Shown here piece after piece: positions 36,322 to 46,040 of a stretch of 64,000 nt of DNA. A program made the translations under genes and the position numbers. Location: NCBI GenBank assembly GCA_947501475.1, contig CANMWA010000011.1, positions 1 through 64,000 of the forward strand, given 5' to 3'. The notes beneath the pieces were generated by a model. The model searched no databases. It was not told the origin of the DNA and saw nothing but the letters and a program-made list of their open reading frames with translations. Each line of letters opens with the position of its first letter. Position 1 is the first letter of the stretch. Source of the DNA: an uncultured Aquimarina sp. (GTDB lineage: Bacteria; Bacteroidota; Bacteroidia; Flavobacteriales; Flavobacteriaceae).

Positions 36322-36777
36322 ATGCCATTTGAAGATTTAAAACCAGAAATAATCAGCATACTTAATACACAAGATCTATCTGTAACAGATAGACTTAATA
36401 AAATATGCCACGTATTAAAAAATAGTATCAACCACTATGATTGGGTAGGTTTTTACTTTAAAAACGGAAATAAGTTAGAACTAAAACTTCGTACATATGC
36501 AGGCGAAGAAACTGATCATGAAATAATTCCTTTCGGAAAAGGTATATGTGGGCAAGTTGCAATTTCTAATGAAAATTTTGTTGTTCCTGATGTTCAGGCT
36601 CAGGATAATTATATTGCTTGTAGTATTAATGTAAAATCTGAAATTGTTGTGCCCTTGTTTAAAAATGGGGAAAATATAGGCCAGATTGATATTGATTCTG
36701 ACACTCCAGATCCATTTACTGAAAAAGATGAGCGCTTTTTAGAATTTATAAATCAAGAAGTTGCTAAAATCCTTTAA
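36322..36777 (+). CDS. GAF-domain free methionine-(R)-sulfoxide reductase
   Basis: A single GAF domain of 151 aa with the fRMsr signature. Two of the three usual cysteines are present, in GKGICGQVA (resolving position) and NYIACSINVKSEIVVPL (catalytic position); the third, less critical one is replaced in ENFVVPDVQ. The aromatic pocket motif YDWVGFYF is present. The enzyme reduces free methionine-R-sulfoxide using thioredoxin. It is alone on the plus strand and convergent with galT, 22 bp apart. Confidence 0.88.
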   Translation: MPFEDLKPEIISILNTQDLSVTDRLNKICHVLKNSINHYDWVGFYFKNGNKLELKLRTYAGEETDHEIIPFGKGICGQVAISNENFVVPDVQAQDNYIACSINVKSEIVVPLFKNGENIGQIDIDSDTPDPFTEKDERFLEFINQEVAKIL

Positions 36778-36799
36778 TTTCATATAAAAGAATTTTTAA

Positions 36800-37837
36800 C
36801 TACCCTAATGTATAATGCACATCACTTTGAGATTTAATCTTTGAAGCAGCTTGCTCGGCGGTTATATCTCTTTGTGGATTTGCAAACATTTCGTAACCAA
36901 CCATAAACTTTTTTACGGTCGAAGACCTTAATAGCGGTGGGTAAAAAGACATGTGCATATGCCATTCTTCATATCCAAGTTTATCAGTTGGAGCTTGATG
37001 AATTCCTGCAGAGTAAGGAAATGAGGTCTTAAAAATATTATCATATTTGATGGTAAGTATCTTTATAATTTTTGCAAAACTCCTTATCTCCTCCTCAGAT
37101 AATTGAGCAATCGTTTGCACTTTTCTCCTAGGAACAATCATAGTTTCATATGGCCATACTGCCCAATAAGGAACCAAAGCAACAAAATGTTCATCTTCTA
37201 TCAGGATTCTTTCTTTTGATGCTAATTCTTGCTCTAGATATGAGGTTAGAAGTGACTTATTATGTTCTTTCCAGTACTGTTTTTGTTGTTTGGTTTTTTT
37301 AATTATTTCCTCAGGAATAGAACGCTGTGCCCATATTTGCCCATGAGGATGTGGATTGCTACACCCCATTACAGCACCTTTGTTTTCGAAAATTTGCACA
37401 TAATTAATATCTTTTATCTTACCTAAAGAAATAAATTCTTCTTGCCATAGTTGTATTACAGAGATAATTTCTTCTACTTTCATAATTGGTAAAGTAAGAC
37501 CGTGATTAGGAGAAAAACATACTACTTTGCAAATTCCGCTTTCAGATTCTGCTTTTAATAAACCATCTGTAAATTTTGTTTCTGGTATCCCCTCTAATAG
37601 CGCTGAAAAATCATTGGTAAAAGAAAATGGTTTTTTGTAATTCGGATTTGTATCCCCACTTGCTCTTTTGTTCCCCGGACATAAATAACAATTCTCGTCA
37701 TAAGACATTTTAGAAAATGCAGCAGGTTGTTCGTTTTTTCCTTGCCATGGCCTCTTGGTTCTATGTGGCGAAACCAAAACCCATTCTCCGGTTAATATAT
37801 TGTATCTTCTATGTGGATTGTCATTAAAATCTTGCAT
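36800..37837 (-). CDS. galT: Galactose-1-phosphate uridylyltransferase
   Basis: Exchanges UMP between UDP-glucose and galactose-1-phosphate in the Leloir pathway. The nucleophile motif is NPHPHGQIWAQ (H-x-H-x3 type HPHGQ), and zinc-site residues appear in CYLCPGNKRASGD. Other family segments are RRYNILTGEWVLVSPHR and WHMHMSFYPPLLRS. Length 345 aa is normal. It follows galK by 5 bp on the minus strand, so the two form one operon, transcribed away from the Nudix regulator. Confidence 0.95.
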   Translation of the reverse strand: MQDFNDNPHRRYNILTGEWVLVSPHRTKRPWQGKNEQPAAFSKMSYDENCYLCPGNKRASGDTNPNYKKPFSFTNDFSALLEGIPETKFTDGLLKAESESGICKVVCFSPNHGLTLPIMKVEEIISVIQLWQEEFISLGKIKDINYVQIFENKGAVMGCSNPHPHGQIWAQRSIPEEIIKKTKQQKQYWKEHNKSLLTSYLEQELASKERILIEDEHFVALVPYWAVWPYETMIVPRRKVQTIAQLSEEEIRSFAKIIKILTIKYDNIFKTSFPYSAGIHQAPTDKLGYEEWHMHMSFYPPLLRSSTVKKFMVGYEMFANPQRDITAEQAASKIKSQSDVHYTLG

Positions 37838-37842
37838 GATTA

Positions 37843-38985
37843 TTACGATATTGAAGTTCCTTTACTAGGAACTGTGATGAATGAAGTTAAATCAATTTTA
37901 AACCGTTTTTTGTACGCTTTTTTTACGTTAACCAGATAATTGTCTATATGATCCTTATGGATTAAATTTATAGTACATCCACCAAAACCACCTCCCATCA
38001 TTCTAGAACCTATGATCTGATCATTTTTTTCTGAAAAATCTACTAAAAAATCTAACTCTGGACAACTTACTTCATATTGGTGTTGAAGCCCTCTATGGGA
38101 TTGGTACATTAATTCTCCGAATTGGTTTAGACTCCCACTTTCTAAAAATTCTGAAGCCCGAAGTACACGTTCATTTTCTTCAATAACATAAACAGCTCGC
38201 CCAAAAAGTTTGGGAGACAACCTGTCTTTAAATTCATTTAATACATTTTTTGTGATATCTCTTAATGACTTTACTTTGCTATATTCTGAAGAAATCATCT
38301 CTACCACTTTCTCGCACTCTTCTCTGCGCGTATTATATTCACTAGAAGCTAGATTATGGGACACATTGGTATTTAAAAGTAGAATTTTATAGGGATCAAA
38401 ATTGGCATCTATTAACCTATATTCCTGACTCATACAATCCAACAGAATTACTTTTTGATCTTCACTCATTATTGAAGCAAATTGATCCATAATCCCGCAT
38501 TTTGTTCCGACGTATGTATGTTCTGCCCTTTGTGACAGCTCAGCTAGTTTGATTTTAGATATTTCAAGATCAAAAAGCTGATTAAGGCCATATGCCAGAC
38601 CACATTCTAAGGCCGCAGAAGAGCTAATACCTGCTCCAATAGGCAATTCACTTTCAATAATGCAATCAAAACCTTTTACCATATCTGTAATTTGAAGTAA
38701 CTCATGTATTACCCCAAGAATATAGTTTTCCCACTCATTAGCGCTCGGTTTTATAGCCTCTAAATCAAAAATCAAGACTTTATCATAAGTCATGCTATAT
38801 ACATTGCATTGAGAACTTGTTTTGTTTTTTGAGAACGAAAAAACAATTCTTTTATCTATCGCGGTAGGCAATACAAAACCATTATTATAATCTGTATGCT
38901 CTCCTATCAAATTAATTCTTCCAGGAGATAAAACTACCAGCTCTGCTTCAAAATTTGATATAAACGATTTGTGATCATCACCCAT
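37843..38985 (-). CDS. galK: Galactokinase
   Basis: GHMP-family kinase that phosphorylates galactose at C1. The galactokinase signature PGRINLIGEHTDYNNGF, the ATP loop LPIGAGISSSAALE and motif 3 MMGGGFGGCTI are intact. Length 380 aa is normal. It heads the galK-galT operon. The 190-bp region between it and the divergent Nudix regulator contains a 14-bp-arm inverted repeat, a likely control point. With galE at 56428 it completes the Leloir pathway within the window. Confidence 0.96.
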   Translation of the reverse strand: MGDDHKSFISNFEAELVVLSPGRINLIGEHTDYNNGFVLPTAIDKRIVFSFSKNKTSSQCNVYSMTYDKVLIFDLEAIKPSANEWENYILGVIHELLQITDMVKGFDCIIESELPIGAGISSSAALECGLAYGLNQLFDLEISKIKLAELSQRAEHTYVGTKCGIMDQFASIMSEDQKVILLDCMSQEYRLIDANFDPYKILLLNTNVSHNLASSEYNTRREECEKVVEMISSEYSKVKSLRDITKNVLNEFKDRLSPKLFGRAVYVIEENERVLRASEFLESGSLNQFGELMYQSHRGLQHQYEVSCPELDFLVDFSEKNDQIIGSRMMGGGFGGCTINLIHKDHIDNYLVNVKKAYKKRFKIDLTSFITVPSKGTSIS

Positions 38986-39074
38986 TTCTTATAATCCTTT
39001 AATTTTTTATCACCTCAACCAATTTTGAGTCAACTGGTTAATTGTATTTTTCTCATATTCTTTATACAGTGTAA

Positions 39075-39107
39075 ATATAATAAATGTAAAAAATACATTT
39101 ATTATAT
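39075..39107. promoter_or_regulatory. Long inverted repeat between galK and the Nudix regulator, candidate operator
   Basis: ATATAATAAATGTA - 5 nt - TACATTTATTATAT: perfect 14-bp arms around AAAAA. It lies 90 bp upstream of galK and 68 bp upstream of the regulator gene, centrally in the divergent promoter region. AT-rich symmetry of this kind fits a winged-helix regulator site. Confidence 0.6.
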
Positions 39108-39174
39108 ATGAACTATATTTTTTTCATTACTTTGTGAGTATAGCCAAAACTTTATAAAACTTGCTTAACTAAAA

Positions 39175-39864
39175 ATGGATTTATATAGAGATAAGGACAA
39201 ATTCTATGTAGCTGTCGATTGTATAATTTTTGGGTTTGATGATGATGAAAAATTAAAATTATTGGTTTTTAATCGAAAAATCGACCCCTTTAAGAAATCA
39301 TTGTCATTGATTGGAAGCTTTGTACAAATTGGAGAAAGTGTTTCCGATGCTTCAATAAGAATCTTAAAAGAGTTTACGGGCTTACAAAATGTATACATGA
39401 AAGAACTAAAAACATATAGTTCTGTGGATCGAGATCCGGGGTACAGATGTATCTCTGTAGCTCAATATGCTTTAATTCGAGTAAATGACACCATCAAAAC
39501 ACTTGTCAATCAAAAAGGGGCTCAATGGTGTGAAATAGAAGATATACCAAAACTGATTTTGGATCATAATGAAATGGTTAATGACTCCTTGAAGAGAATT
39601 GAACAAATTACCAAGTTTAAACCAATTGGCTTTGAGCTATTGCCAAAGAAATTTACAATTCCTAAATTACAAGCCCTTTATGAAGCTATTTATAGAAGAA
39701 AATTAGATCCACGAAACTTTAGGAAAAAAATCCTCTCTTTTGGTGTCATTATTAAATTAGATGAAAAAGATAAGACGACTTCTAAAAAAGGTGCCTTTTT
39801 ATATAAATTTGATCATAAGAAATATACTATATTACAAGAATCAGGGTATAACTTTGAAGTATAA
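39175..39864 (+). CDS. Nudix-domain winged-helix transcriptional regulator (NrtR/AraR type)
   Basis: A 229-aa regulator with an N-terminal Nudix fold (residues 1-145) and a C-terminal winged helix (about 150-229: FTIPKLQALYEAIYRRKLDPRNFRKK). The Nudix box GSFVQIGESVSDASIRILKEFTGL region (47-70) has lost catalytic glutamates: the family R-E-U-x-E-E becomes R62-I-L-K-E66-F67. It is therefore a ligand sensor, not a hydrolase. Relatives in Bacteroidota control sugar use (for example arabinose) and NAD genes. Divergence from galK-galT points to control by a galactose-related ligand; this is inference. Confidence 0.85.
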   Translation: MDLYRDKDKFYVAVDCIIFGFDDDEKLKLLVFNRKIDPFKKSLSLIGSFVQIGESVSDASIRILKEFTGLQNVYMKELKTYSSVDRDPGYRCISVAQYALIRVNDTIKTLVNQKGAQWCEIEDIPKLILDHNEMVNDSLKRIEQITKFKPIGFELLPKKFTIPKLQALYEAIYRRKLDPRNFRKKILSFGVIIKLDEKDKTTSKKGAFLYKFDHKKYTILQESGYNFEV

Positions 39865-39904
39865 TCTAGTCAAAAATTATACTTTTTGAAACACATTATA
39901 AAAC

Positions 39905-40921
39905 ATGCAATCACTTTTAGAAAAGATTTATGCCCTACAAGATATACACACTATATCTAAACACGAGCAAATTGTACTTGGAATAATTGATGCCATTGAC
40001 TCTGGAATCATAAAAGTGGGCGACAAACTTCCATCTATAAACGAAATGGTAACAGAAGTTGGATATGCCCGAAAAACATTCGTAAAAGCTTATACCGAGT
40101 TAAAAGAGAGAGGGTTGGTAGAATCCAAAAACCTTAAAGGGTACTATATTATTAGTAAAGAGACAAAGGTGACCTTAAAAGTCGCTTTAATTCTATTTGC
40201 ATTTCATAGCTTCCAAGAAGATTTTTATAATACTTTCAGAAAAGAGCTAGGGAAAAAATATCATATCGATATATTTTTCCACCATAATAACATCACGCTT
40301 TTTAAAACAATAATGGATAATATTTCACGTAAGTATGGAATGTATGTTATTGCTCCAATACAAGAAAAAGAGATCATACCTCTTATGAAAAATATTCCTT
40401 CAGACAGATTGTTATTAGTTGATCGTTATTTAAAAATGCCTAAAGACTATTCTTATATAGCACAAGAGTTTGAAAAAATAACATATGACAAACTTGTTGA
40501 GTTAGTTACACAAATCAAAAAATATGACAAGTTTGTACTTTTTTTTAAAGCAAACACTGATCTTCCTCCCGATATTTTACATGCATTTAACCGATTTGTT
40601 AAAGATTACAATATAAAACATGAAATAATAGAGAACTATGAATCAAATATGCTAAAAAAAGGCACTGTATATTTTTCAATAAGTGATAACTACCTATGGC
40701 AAGTTTTAAAAGATGCCCGAAAAATGGAATATCGCATTGGTTCTGATATTGGAATAATAGCACATGATGATAATATTGTAAAAGAAATTGCCTTTGGGGG
40801 CATTACCACTATTTCAACAGATTTTGAAATGATGGCAAAAAAAGCTGCTGTTTTTGTTAAAGAACGGGCTACCATACATGAAATCATCCCTACTTACTTA
40901 AGAGAACGTAATTCATTATAA
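39905..40921 (+). CDS. GntR-family transcriptional regulator with sugar-binding-type effector domain
   Basis: A 338-aa regulator. N-terminal winged helix of the GntR type (residues about 15-80): IIDAIDSGIIKVGDKLPSI, NEMVTEVGYARKTFVKAY, ELKERGLVESKNLKGYYI. The rest looks like a periplasmic-binding-protein/LacI-like effector domain (KVALILFAFHSFQEDFYNTF, YVIAPIQEKEI, IGIIAHDDNIVKEIAFGGITTIS). It lies 40 bp after the Nudix regulator on the same strand and directly upstream of the SusC/SusD operon. It probably senses the substrate or a breakdown product. Confidence 0.88.
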   Translation: MQSLLEKIYALQDIHTISKHEQIVLGIIDAIDSGIIKVGDKLPSINEMVTEVGYARKTFVKAYTELKERGLVESKNLKGYYIISKETKVTLKVALILFAFHSFQEDFYNTFRKELGKKYHIDIFFHHNNITLFKTIMDNISRKYGMYVIAPIQEKEIIPLMKNIPSDRLLLVDRYLKMPKDYSYIAQEFEKITYDKLVELVTQIKKYDKFVLFFKANTDLPPDILHAFNRFVKDYNIKHEIIENYESNMLKKGTVYFSISDNYLWQVLKDARKMEYRIGSDIGIIAHDDNIVKEIAFGGITTISTDFEMMAKKAAVFVKERATIHEIIPTYLRERNSL

Positions 40922-41245
40922 TTTTTTCTCATAATTTATAACAATTCTATTATAAAATGAATTTTTGTTTGCCTTAACGACAATCTATATCTTTTCATCA
41001 CTAAAGATCGATTTACGAGAAAGTATTTTCCTACCAACAATAAATTCAATTGTTAAATAATCACAATATTTTAACATTATTAATACGATATTCCTTATTT
41101 TGTAATAAATAGTTTAATTTTTTCTAAAAAAATATCATATATTTGTCAAGTAGCATAGTGTATCATAGTATATAAAACTATAATCTCTTTGCCCGGGCTT
41201 TCAGTTTCAAAAGAATTCGAAATTTTATACATAAACACAAATCAT
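40922..41245. promoter_or_regulatory. Control region before susC
   Basis: 324 bp without a gene. It includes TATATTTG at 41138-41145, a full match to the Bacteroidota -7 element, 100 bp before the susC-type ATG, but no TTG at the ideal -33 distance. Just after it comes an imperfect repeat (catagtgtatcatagtata, 41154-41173). I see no clear long palindrome for the GntR protein. Confidence 0.4.
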
Positions 41246-44200
41246 ATGAATCAAAAAACATTCACTGGCTTTATGATGTTTCTATTTGGGCTTATCTCTA
41301 CTGTTTATTCACAGCAAACAGTAACAGGTACTGTAACCGAATCTCAAGGGCCTCTTCCCGGAGTAAACATTATTGTAAAAGGTACTCAAAATGGTACAAC
41401 TACAGATTTTGATGGTAGGTATACGATATCTAATGTAGCAGAAGATGCTATTCTAGTTTTTAGTTATATTGGTTTTATAACAAAAGAAGTGCTGGTTGCT
41501 GGACAGTCAATAATCGACATCACATTAAATGAAGATGCAGCTTCCTTAGATGAAATAATTGTTATTGGATATGGTACGCAATCAAAAAGAGAAGTTACTG
41601 GCTCTATCTCACAAATTAAATCTGAGGATATTGCCCAAATAGTTACTGCTAATCCCACCGCAGCCTTGCAAGGCAAACTTGCTGGTGTACAGGTAGAAAG
41701 TGCAGGAGGTGCTCCCGGGAGTGCAACCAATGTATTTGTGCGTGGAGTAAGCTCACTAACAAACTCATTCCCTTTATATGTGATAGATGGAACTATTGTA
41801 GATGATATCGTATTCTTGAATCCCAAAGATATTGTGGATTTACAGGTTTTAAAAGACGCCACTTCTGCTGCGATCTATGGATCACGAGCAGCTAATGGAG
41901 TTATAATCGTAACCACTAATAGAGGTAAAAAAAACACCTCCCCCACTGTTAGTATTGATATTAGAGGAGGAATAAATACACAAGCAAAAGAATTAGACTT
42001 GCTAAATGGACCAGAATATATTCAATTCTTAAATCAAAGAAGAATAAATGATGGTCTTGCAGGTAATATTGTTGATCCAGGAATTAATACTGACTTCCAG
42101 GACTTGACAATAAATTCGGGAACAATTCAAGATTATGGTTTTAATATTTCAGGTGGAAACGAGGATTCTTCCTATTTCTTTTCTTCCAATTATTACAATG
42201 AAGAAGGATTATTAATTAGTGAAGATTTTCAAAGAATAAATGCTCGTTTAAATAGTCAGTTTCAAATTGGAAAATTTAAAATACAGGAATCTTTTTCCTT
42301 TGCAGAAAACACCTTTACTAGAAATCAAGCATTTGGAAATCAAGGACCAACTTTACCAATATTAAATGCATTTAATCCCAATAACGAAGGTGGTTTTGAA
42401 GCAGTTGATGGAGATGTATATAGCGGTGTTGGTGGAACCAATAAATTTGCCCAAGCTAATTTGTTAGATGATGAAAACACTGAACGCAACCTCTTGGGGA
42501 ACATAAATATTGGGTATGAAATTTTGGAGGGGTTAACTGCAAAAATAAATCTGGGGGTAGATTATAAAAACATCTACCGAAATACTTTCCTCCCTACTTT
42601 TTTCCAAAGTCTTACAGATGCTAGTAATAATCTAAATGACGCTAATGATCTAACAGAAGTACGAGCAGAAATTCTATCCACAAATGTGGAGCCAACACTT
42701 GGTTACAAAAAAACATTTAATAAACATAGTATAGATATACTTGTTGGTGGTGCTAGACAAGAGGTAGATAATAACACCTTGGCAATATATGCACAAGGCC
42801 TTCCAAGTAATGATATAAGAAATATTGGAAACTTTACAACATTAGTCGAAAATACTGGAGGAGGTAGACTCAAGTCCCGATTATTTTCTTATTATTCTCG
42901 ACTCAACTACAAATTTGACGACAAGTATCTCTTTTCGGGTATTATTAGACGAGATGCTACTTCAAGATTCTCTTCAAAAGATGATTTGAATGTAGGTGTA
43001 TTTCCTTCTTTTTCTTTAGGTTGGATCGTAAGTGAAGAAAATTTCTGGCCACAAAATGGACTAATAAACACATTAAAACTAAGAGGTGGTTATGGTGAAT
43101 TAGGGTCACAAAATATTGGAGATTATGTTTTTCAATCTGTTTTGAATCCTTCATCTAATATTGCTTTTGCAGATACCCCTAATCAAGGTTTTGCAATTAC
43201 TTCTTTAGTAAATGAAAATATAAGTTTTGAAACATCTACAACCACAAATATTGGTGCAGATATCGCATTATTAGACAGATCAATAAAGGTAAGTCTGGAT
43301 TATTTTAATAGAGATAATGAAGATGTACTTTTAGCTCTAGCAATCCCATCTACTACTGGTTCTGCTAATGCCGTTATCCAGAATGCAGCTTCTATTAACA
43401 ACAAAGGTTTTGAACTCGAAGCTAGTTATAGTTATGATACAGAAAGTGATTTTAAATTTGATATAGGGATCAACTTTGCCACAATAAAAAATGAATTAAC
43501 CTCAGCTGCAAATCCAATTTTAGGCCCTGTTATTAACGAAGAACAAACACGGGTAAACAAATACGAAGCAGGGCAACCGTTAGGATTTTTCTTTGGATTT
43601 GAAACCGATGGTATTTATAATAGTCAGACAGAAATAGATAACGACCCTTTCTTGGCAAATGACCCCGACAGAAGAGCTCTACTTCAACCAGGGGATTTTA
43701 GAAGAGTTGACACTAATGGAGACGGGAGAATTGATGAAACCGATAGAGTAAACTTGGGAGATCCAACTCCTGATTTTACCTATGGTATTAATTTTACAGG
43801 TACTTATAAAAAACTCGATTTCGGATTATTTTTTAATGGTGTTCAAGGCAATGAAATTTATAATGTAACTAAATTCTTTGGGGTGTTCTTTGCCGATGAT
43901 AACAAATTTGGATTAGTAAGAGATGCTTATACTCCTTCTAATCCCAATACAGATATTCCTAGAGTTTCTAACCTGGATCCTGCAGGGAATCAATTCCCTT
44001 CAGATTTCTTTGTAGAAAATGGTTCTTTTTTCAGGCTTAAGACATTAGAAATCGGCTATGATATAACCGATATCATAGGTTCTGATTGGGTTAAAAAAGG
44101 AAGAGTATTTTTTAATATGCAAAATGTATTTGTAATCACTAATTATTCAGGATACGATCCAGAAATTGGTTCTACATCTGGCGCTCAAGCAGATGCAGAT

Positions 44201-44314
44201 AGTGGCTTTTTCGGTTTTAGAGGGGTAACCAATCCAATTTTTGGTAGAGGATTAGATGTTAGAGCGCAACCAAGGCCTAGAACTTTTATTATGGGAGTTC
44301 AATTCACCTTTTAA
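41246..44314 (+). CDS. SusC/RagA-family TonB-dependent outer membrane transporter
   Basis: Outer-membrane barrel that imports a glycan or small glycoside with its SusD partner. I place the start at 41246, where the signal peptide begins (MNQKTFTGFMMFLFGLISTV, cut near YSQQ); an earlier TTG at 41189 is not needed. A carboxypeptidase-like regulatory domain follows (GPLPGVNIIVKGTQNGTTTD). The plug domain carries DEIIVIGYGTQSKREVTGSI and AAIYGSRAANGVIIVTT, and the barrel ends in the aromatic MGVQFTF. Length about 1022 aa is normal. It begins a plus-strand operon ending at or near galE. Confidence 0.95.
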   Translation: MNQKTFTGFMMFLFGLISTVYSQQTVTGTVTESQGPLPGVNIIVKGTQNGTTTDFDGRYTISNVAEDAILVFSYIGFITKEVLVAGQSIIDITLNEDAASLDEIIVIGYGTQSKREVTGSISQIKSEDIAQIVTANPTAALQGKLAGVQVESAGGAPGSATNVFVRGVSSLTNSFPLYVIDGTIVDDIVFLNPKDIVDLQVLKDATSAAIYGSRAANGVIIVTTNRGKKNTSPTVSIDIRGGINTQAKELDLLNGPEYIQFLNQRRINDGLAGNIVDPGINTDFQDLTINSGTIQDYGFNISGGNEDSSYFFSSNYYNEEGLLISEDFQRINARLNSQFQIGKFKIQESFSFAENTFTRNQAFGNQGPTLPILNAFNPNNEGGFEAVDGDVYSGVGGTNKFAQANLLDDENTERNLLGNINIGYEILEGLTAKINLGVDYKNIYRNTFLPTFFQSLTDASNNLNDANDLTEVRAEILSTNVEPTLGYKKTFNKHSIDILVGGARQEVDNNTLAIYAQGLPSNDIRNIGNFTTLVENTGGGRLKSRLFSYYSRLNYKFDDKYLFSGIIRRDATSRFSSKDDLNVGVFPSFSLGWIVSEENFWPQNGLINTLKLRGGYGELGSQNIGDYVFQSVLNPSSNIAFADTPNQGFAITSLVNENISFETSTTTNIGADIALLDRSIKVSLDYFNRDNEDVLLALAIPSTTGSANAVIQNAASINNKGFELEASYSYDTESDFKFDIGINFATIKNELTSAANPILGPVINEEQTRVNKYEAGQPLGFFFGFETDGIYNSQTEIDNDPFLANDPDRRALLQPGDFRRVDTNGDGRIDETDRVNLGDPTPDFTYGINFTGTYKKLDFGLFFNGVQGNEIYNVTKFFGVFFADDNKFGLVRDAYTPSNPNTDIPRVSNLDPAGNQFPSDFFVENGSFFRLKTLEIGYDITDIIGSDWVKKGRVFFNMQNVFVITNYSGYDPEIGSTSGAQADADSGFFGFRGVTNPIFGRGLDVRAQPRPRTFIMGVQFTF

Positions 44315-44355
44315 TGCTATAAAAACACATAAAAAATAACAAAGACATATATATC

Positions 44356-45969
44356 ATGAAACTGAAAAATAATTTTTTAATCATTACCATTTTAGCTGCA
44401 TTGCTGGTGGTTATAAATGGTTGTAATGAAGATCAATTGGAAATTTCCAATCCCAATGCCGTAGGAGAAGCTGATTTTTTTCAGACCGAAAAAGATTTTA
44501 GACTTGCCGTAAATGGTATGTATCACCCTATTACTGCTGTATTCTTTTGGGGAAGAGTCGTACACACAGGGCCTCTATTACGTTCTGATGCGTTTAACAT
44601 TGTTCCTTTTGGTCAAAACACAACCATGTCTACCTTGCAAGGACAGCCCGGAATCGCAAGATGGTCATCAGATATGTTCCCGCAATTATACCAAACTGTA
44701 TACAGGGCAAATACAATTATAGAAAAAATAAACACCACTAATGTCCCAAATGCAGAAGCCAATAGTGAGATTTTGGGACAAGCCTATTTTATGAGAGCTT
44801 TTGCAAACTGGTACCTGGTTAACTTATGGGGGAATGTACCGCTGGTATTAAAAACAGCAAATCCACAAACTAATGAAGGCTTTTTTCCTGAACAATCTAA
44901 TCCAACAGCTATTAACGCGGCTATCATTGAGGACCTTACAAAAGCAATTGAATTACTTCCAATCTCATGGTCTGCTGAAGAAAAAGGGAGACCAACTAAA
45001 GGTTCTGCACTTGCATTACGTGGAAAAACATATTTATACACAAAAGATTACCCTAAGGCCGTAACAGATCTAAATGCTATAGTTACAGGTGCAGCGTATT
45101 CTTTATTACCCGCTGGGCAATATGAAGAAAATTTCACTGTAACTAATGAAAACAATACTGAATCTGTATTTGAACTTCAATTTTTAGGGCAGTCTAATTT
45201 TATATGGGGCTCAGATATTCCAGGTACTGGAACACAAGGCAACTATTTTATAGATTATTCTCCTCCAGAACTAAGTCCGGATAATGGTCATTTTATAAAC
45301 CCTCATATCTTACAAGTATTTGAAGATAATGGTGATACTGTAAGAAGAAATGCTACTATCGCTTTTGATTATCCTGGAGCAACAGGATATGGTGGAGTAT
45401 CATTTAATATAGATTTTGAAAAAGATATCAAACTGGCAGATTCTATTAAGCTACCAGATGGGTCTGTAGGAGTTCCTGCATTATTTACCAAAAAGTATGC
45501 TGGTTTTGATCAAGGCGTTAGAGATCAAATCCCTGTATTGGGTAATACAGTTGGTAATAACTGGAGGATCATACGATATGCAGATGTCTTATTAATGCTT
45601 GCTGAGGCTCTTAATGAAGCTGACAGAACTCCAGAAGCTATTCCATTTATCAACCAAGTAAGAGAAAGAGCTTTGATTACACCACTACCACTTACACTAG
45701 ACAAAGCAGAAGCTACACAAGCAATTATTGATGAACGTATTATGGAGCTAACCGGTGAAGGACATCGTTTCTTTGATCTTGTTCGTTGGGAGCTTGCCGA
45801 TGATATTTTAGGACCTGGTTCTACAATTGCTGGAGGGCGCCATCCAAAATCACTAGCTGGGTCTACAGCTGTCTTTACTGTTAATCAAGATGAACTATTA
45901 TGGATTCCTGTATCAGAAATACAAGCAAATCCCGATAATTTAGAACAAAATAGAGGATATAATCAATAA
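44356..45969 (+). CDS. SusD/RagB-family substrate-binding lipoprotein
   Basis: Lid-like surface lipoprotein that works with the SusC protein 41 bp upstream. Lipobox at Cys23 (LAALLVVINGC). SusD features are clear: helical TPR-like segments (YFMRAFANWYLVNLWGNVPL, RPTKGSALALRGKTYLYTKD) and a C-terminal part with RYADVLLMLAEALNEADRTP, and ERIMELTGEGHRFFDLVRW. Length 537 aa is normal. Which sugar it binds is not visible in the sequence. Confidence 0.95.
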   Translation: MKLKNNFLIITILAALLVVINGCNEDQLEISNPNAVGEADFFQTEKDFRLAVNGMYHPITAVFFWGRVVHTGPLLRSDAFNIVPFGQNTTMSTLQGQPGIARWSSDMFPQLYQTVYRANTIIEKINTTNVPNAEANSEILGQAYFMRAFANWYLVNLWGNVPLVLKTANPQTNEGFFPEQSNPTAINAAIIEDLTKAIELLPISWSAEEKGRPTKGSALALRGKTYLYTKDYPKAVTDLNAIVTGAAYSLLPAGQYEENFTVTNENNTESVFELQFLGQSNFIWGSDIPGTGTQGNYFIDYSPPELSPDNGHFINPHILQVFEDNGDTVRRNATIAFDYPGATGYGGVSFNIDFEKDIKLADSIKLPDGSVGVPALFTKKYAGFDQGVRDQIPVLGNTVGNNWRIIRYADVLLMLAEALNEADRTPEAIPFINQVRERALITPLPLTLDKAEATQAIIDERIMELTGEGHRFFDLVRWELADDILGPGSTIAGGRHPKSLAGSTAVFTVNQDELLWIPVSEIQANPDNLEQNRGYNQ

Positions 45970-45985
45970 ACATTTAATTGTATTT

Positions 45986-46030
45986 TTTTAGCTACCAAGC
46001 AAACCCAAAAGGTTTGCTTGGTAGCTAAAA
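45986..46030 (+). other. Strong intercistronic hairpin after susD
   Basis: A perfect 20-bp stem (45986-46005 with 46011-46030) around the loop CAAAA. No T run follows the stem, so it is more likely an mRNA-stabilising or partial attenuation element that keeps susCD expression above that of the downstream genes. Confidence 0.75.
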
Positions 46031-46040
46031 CCACTTAACC

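Noticed and set aside
42957..43154. 65-codon minus-strand ORF inside the SusC-type gene
   Set aside because: Antisense shadow of the transporter barrel region.
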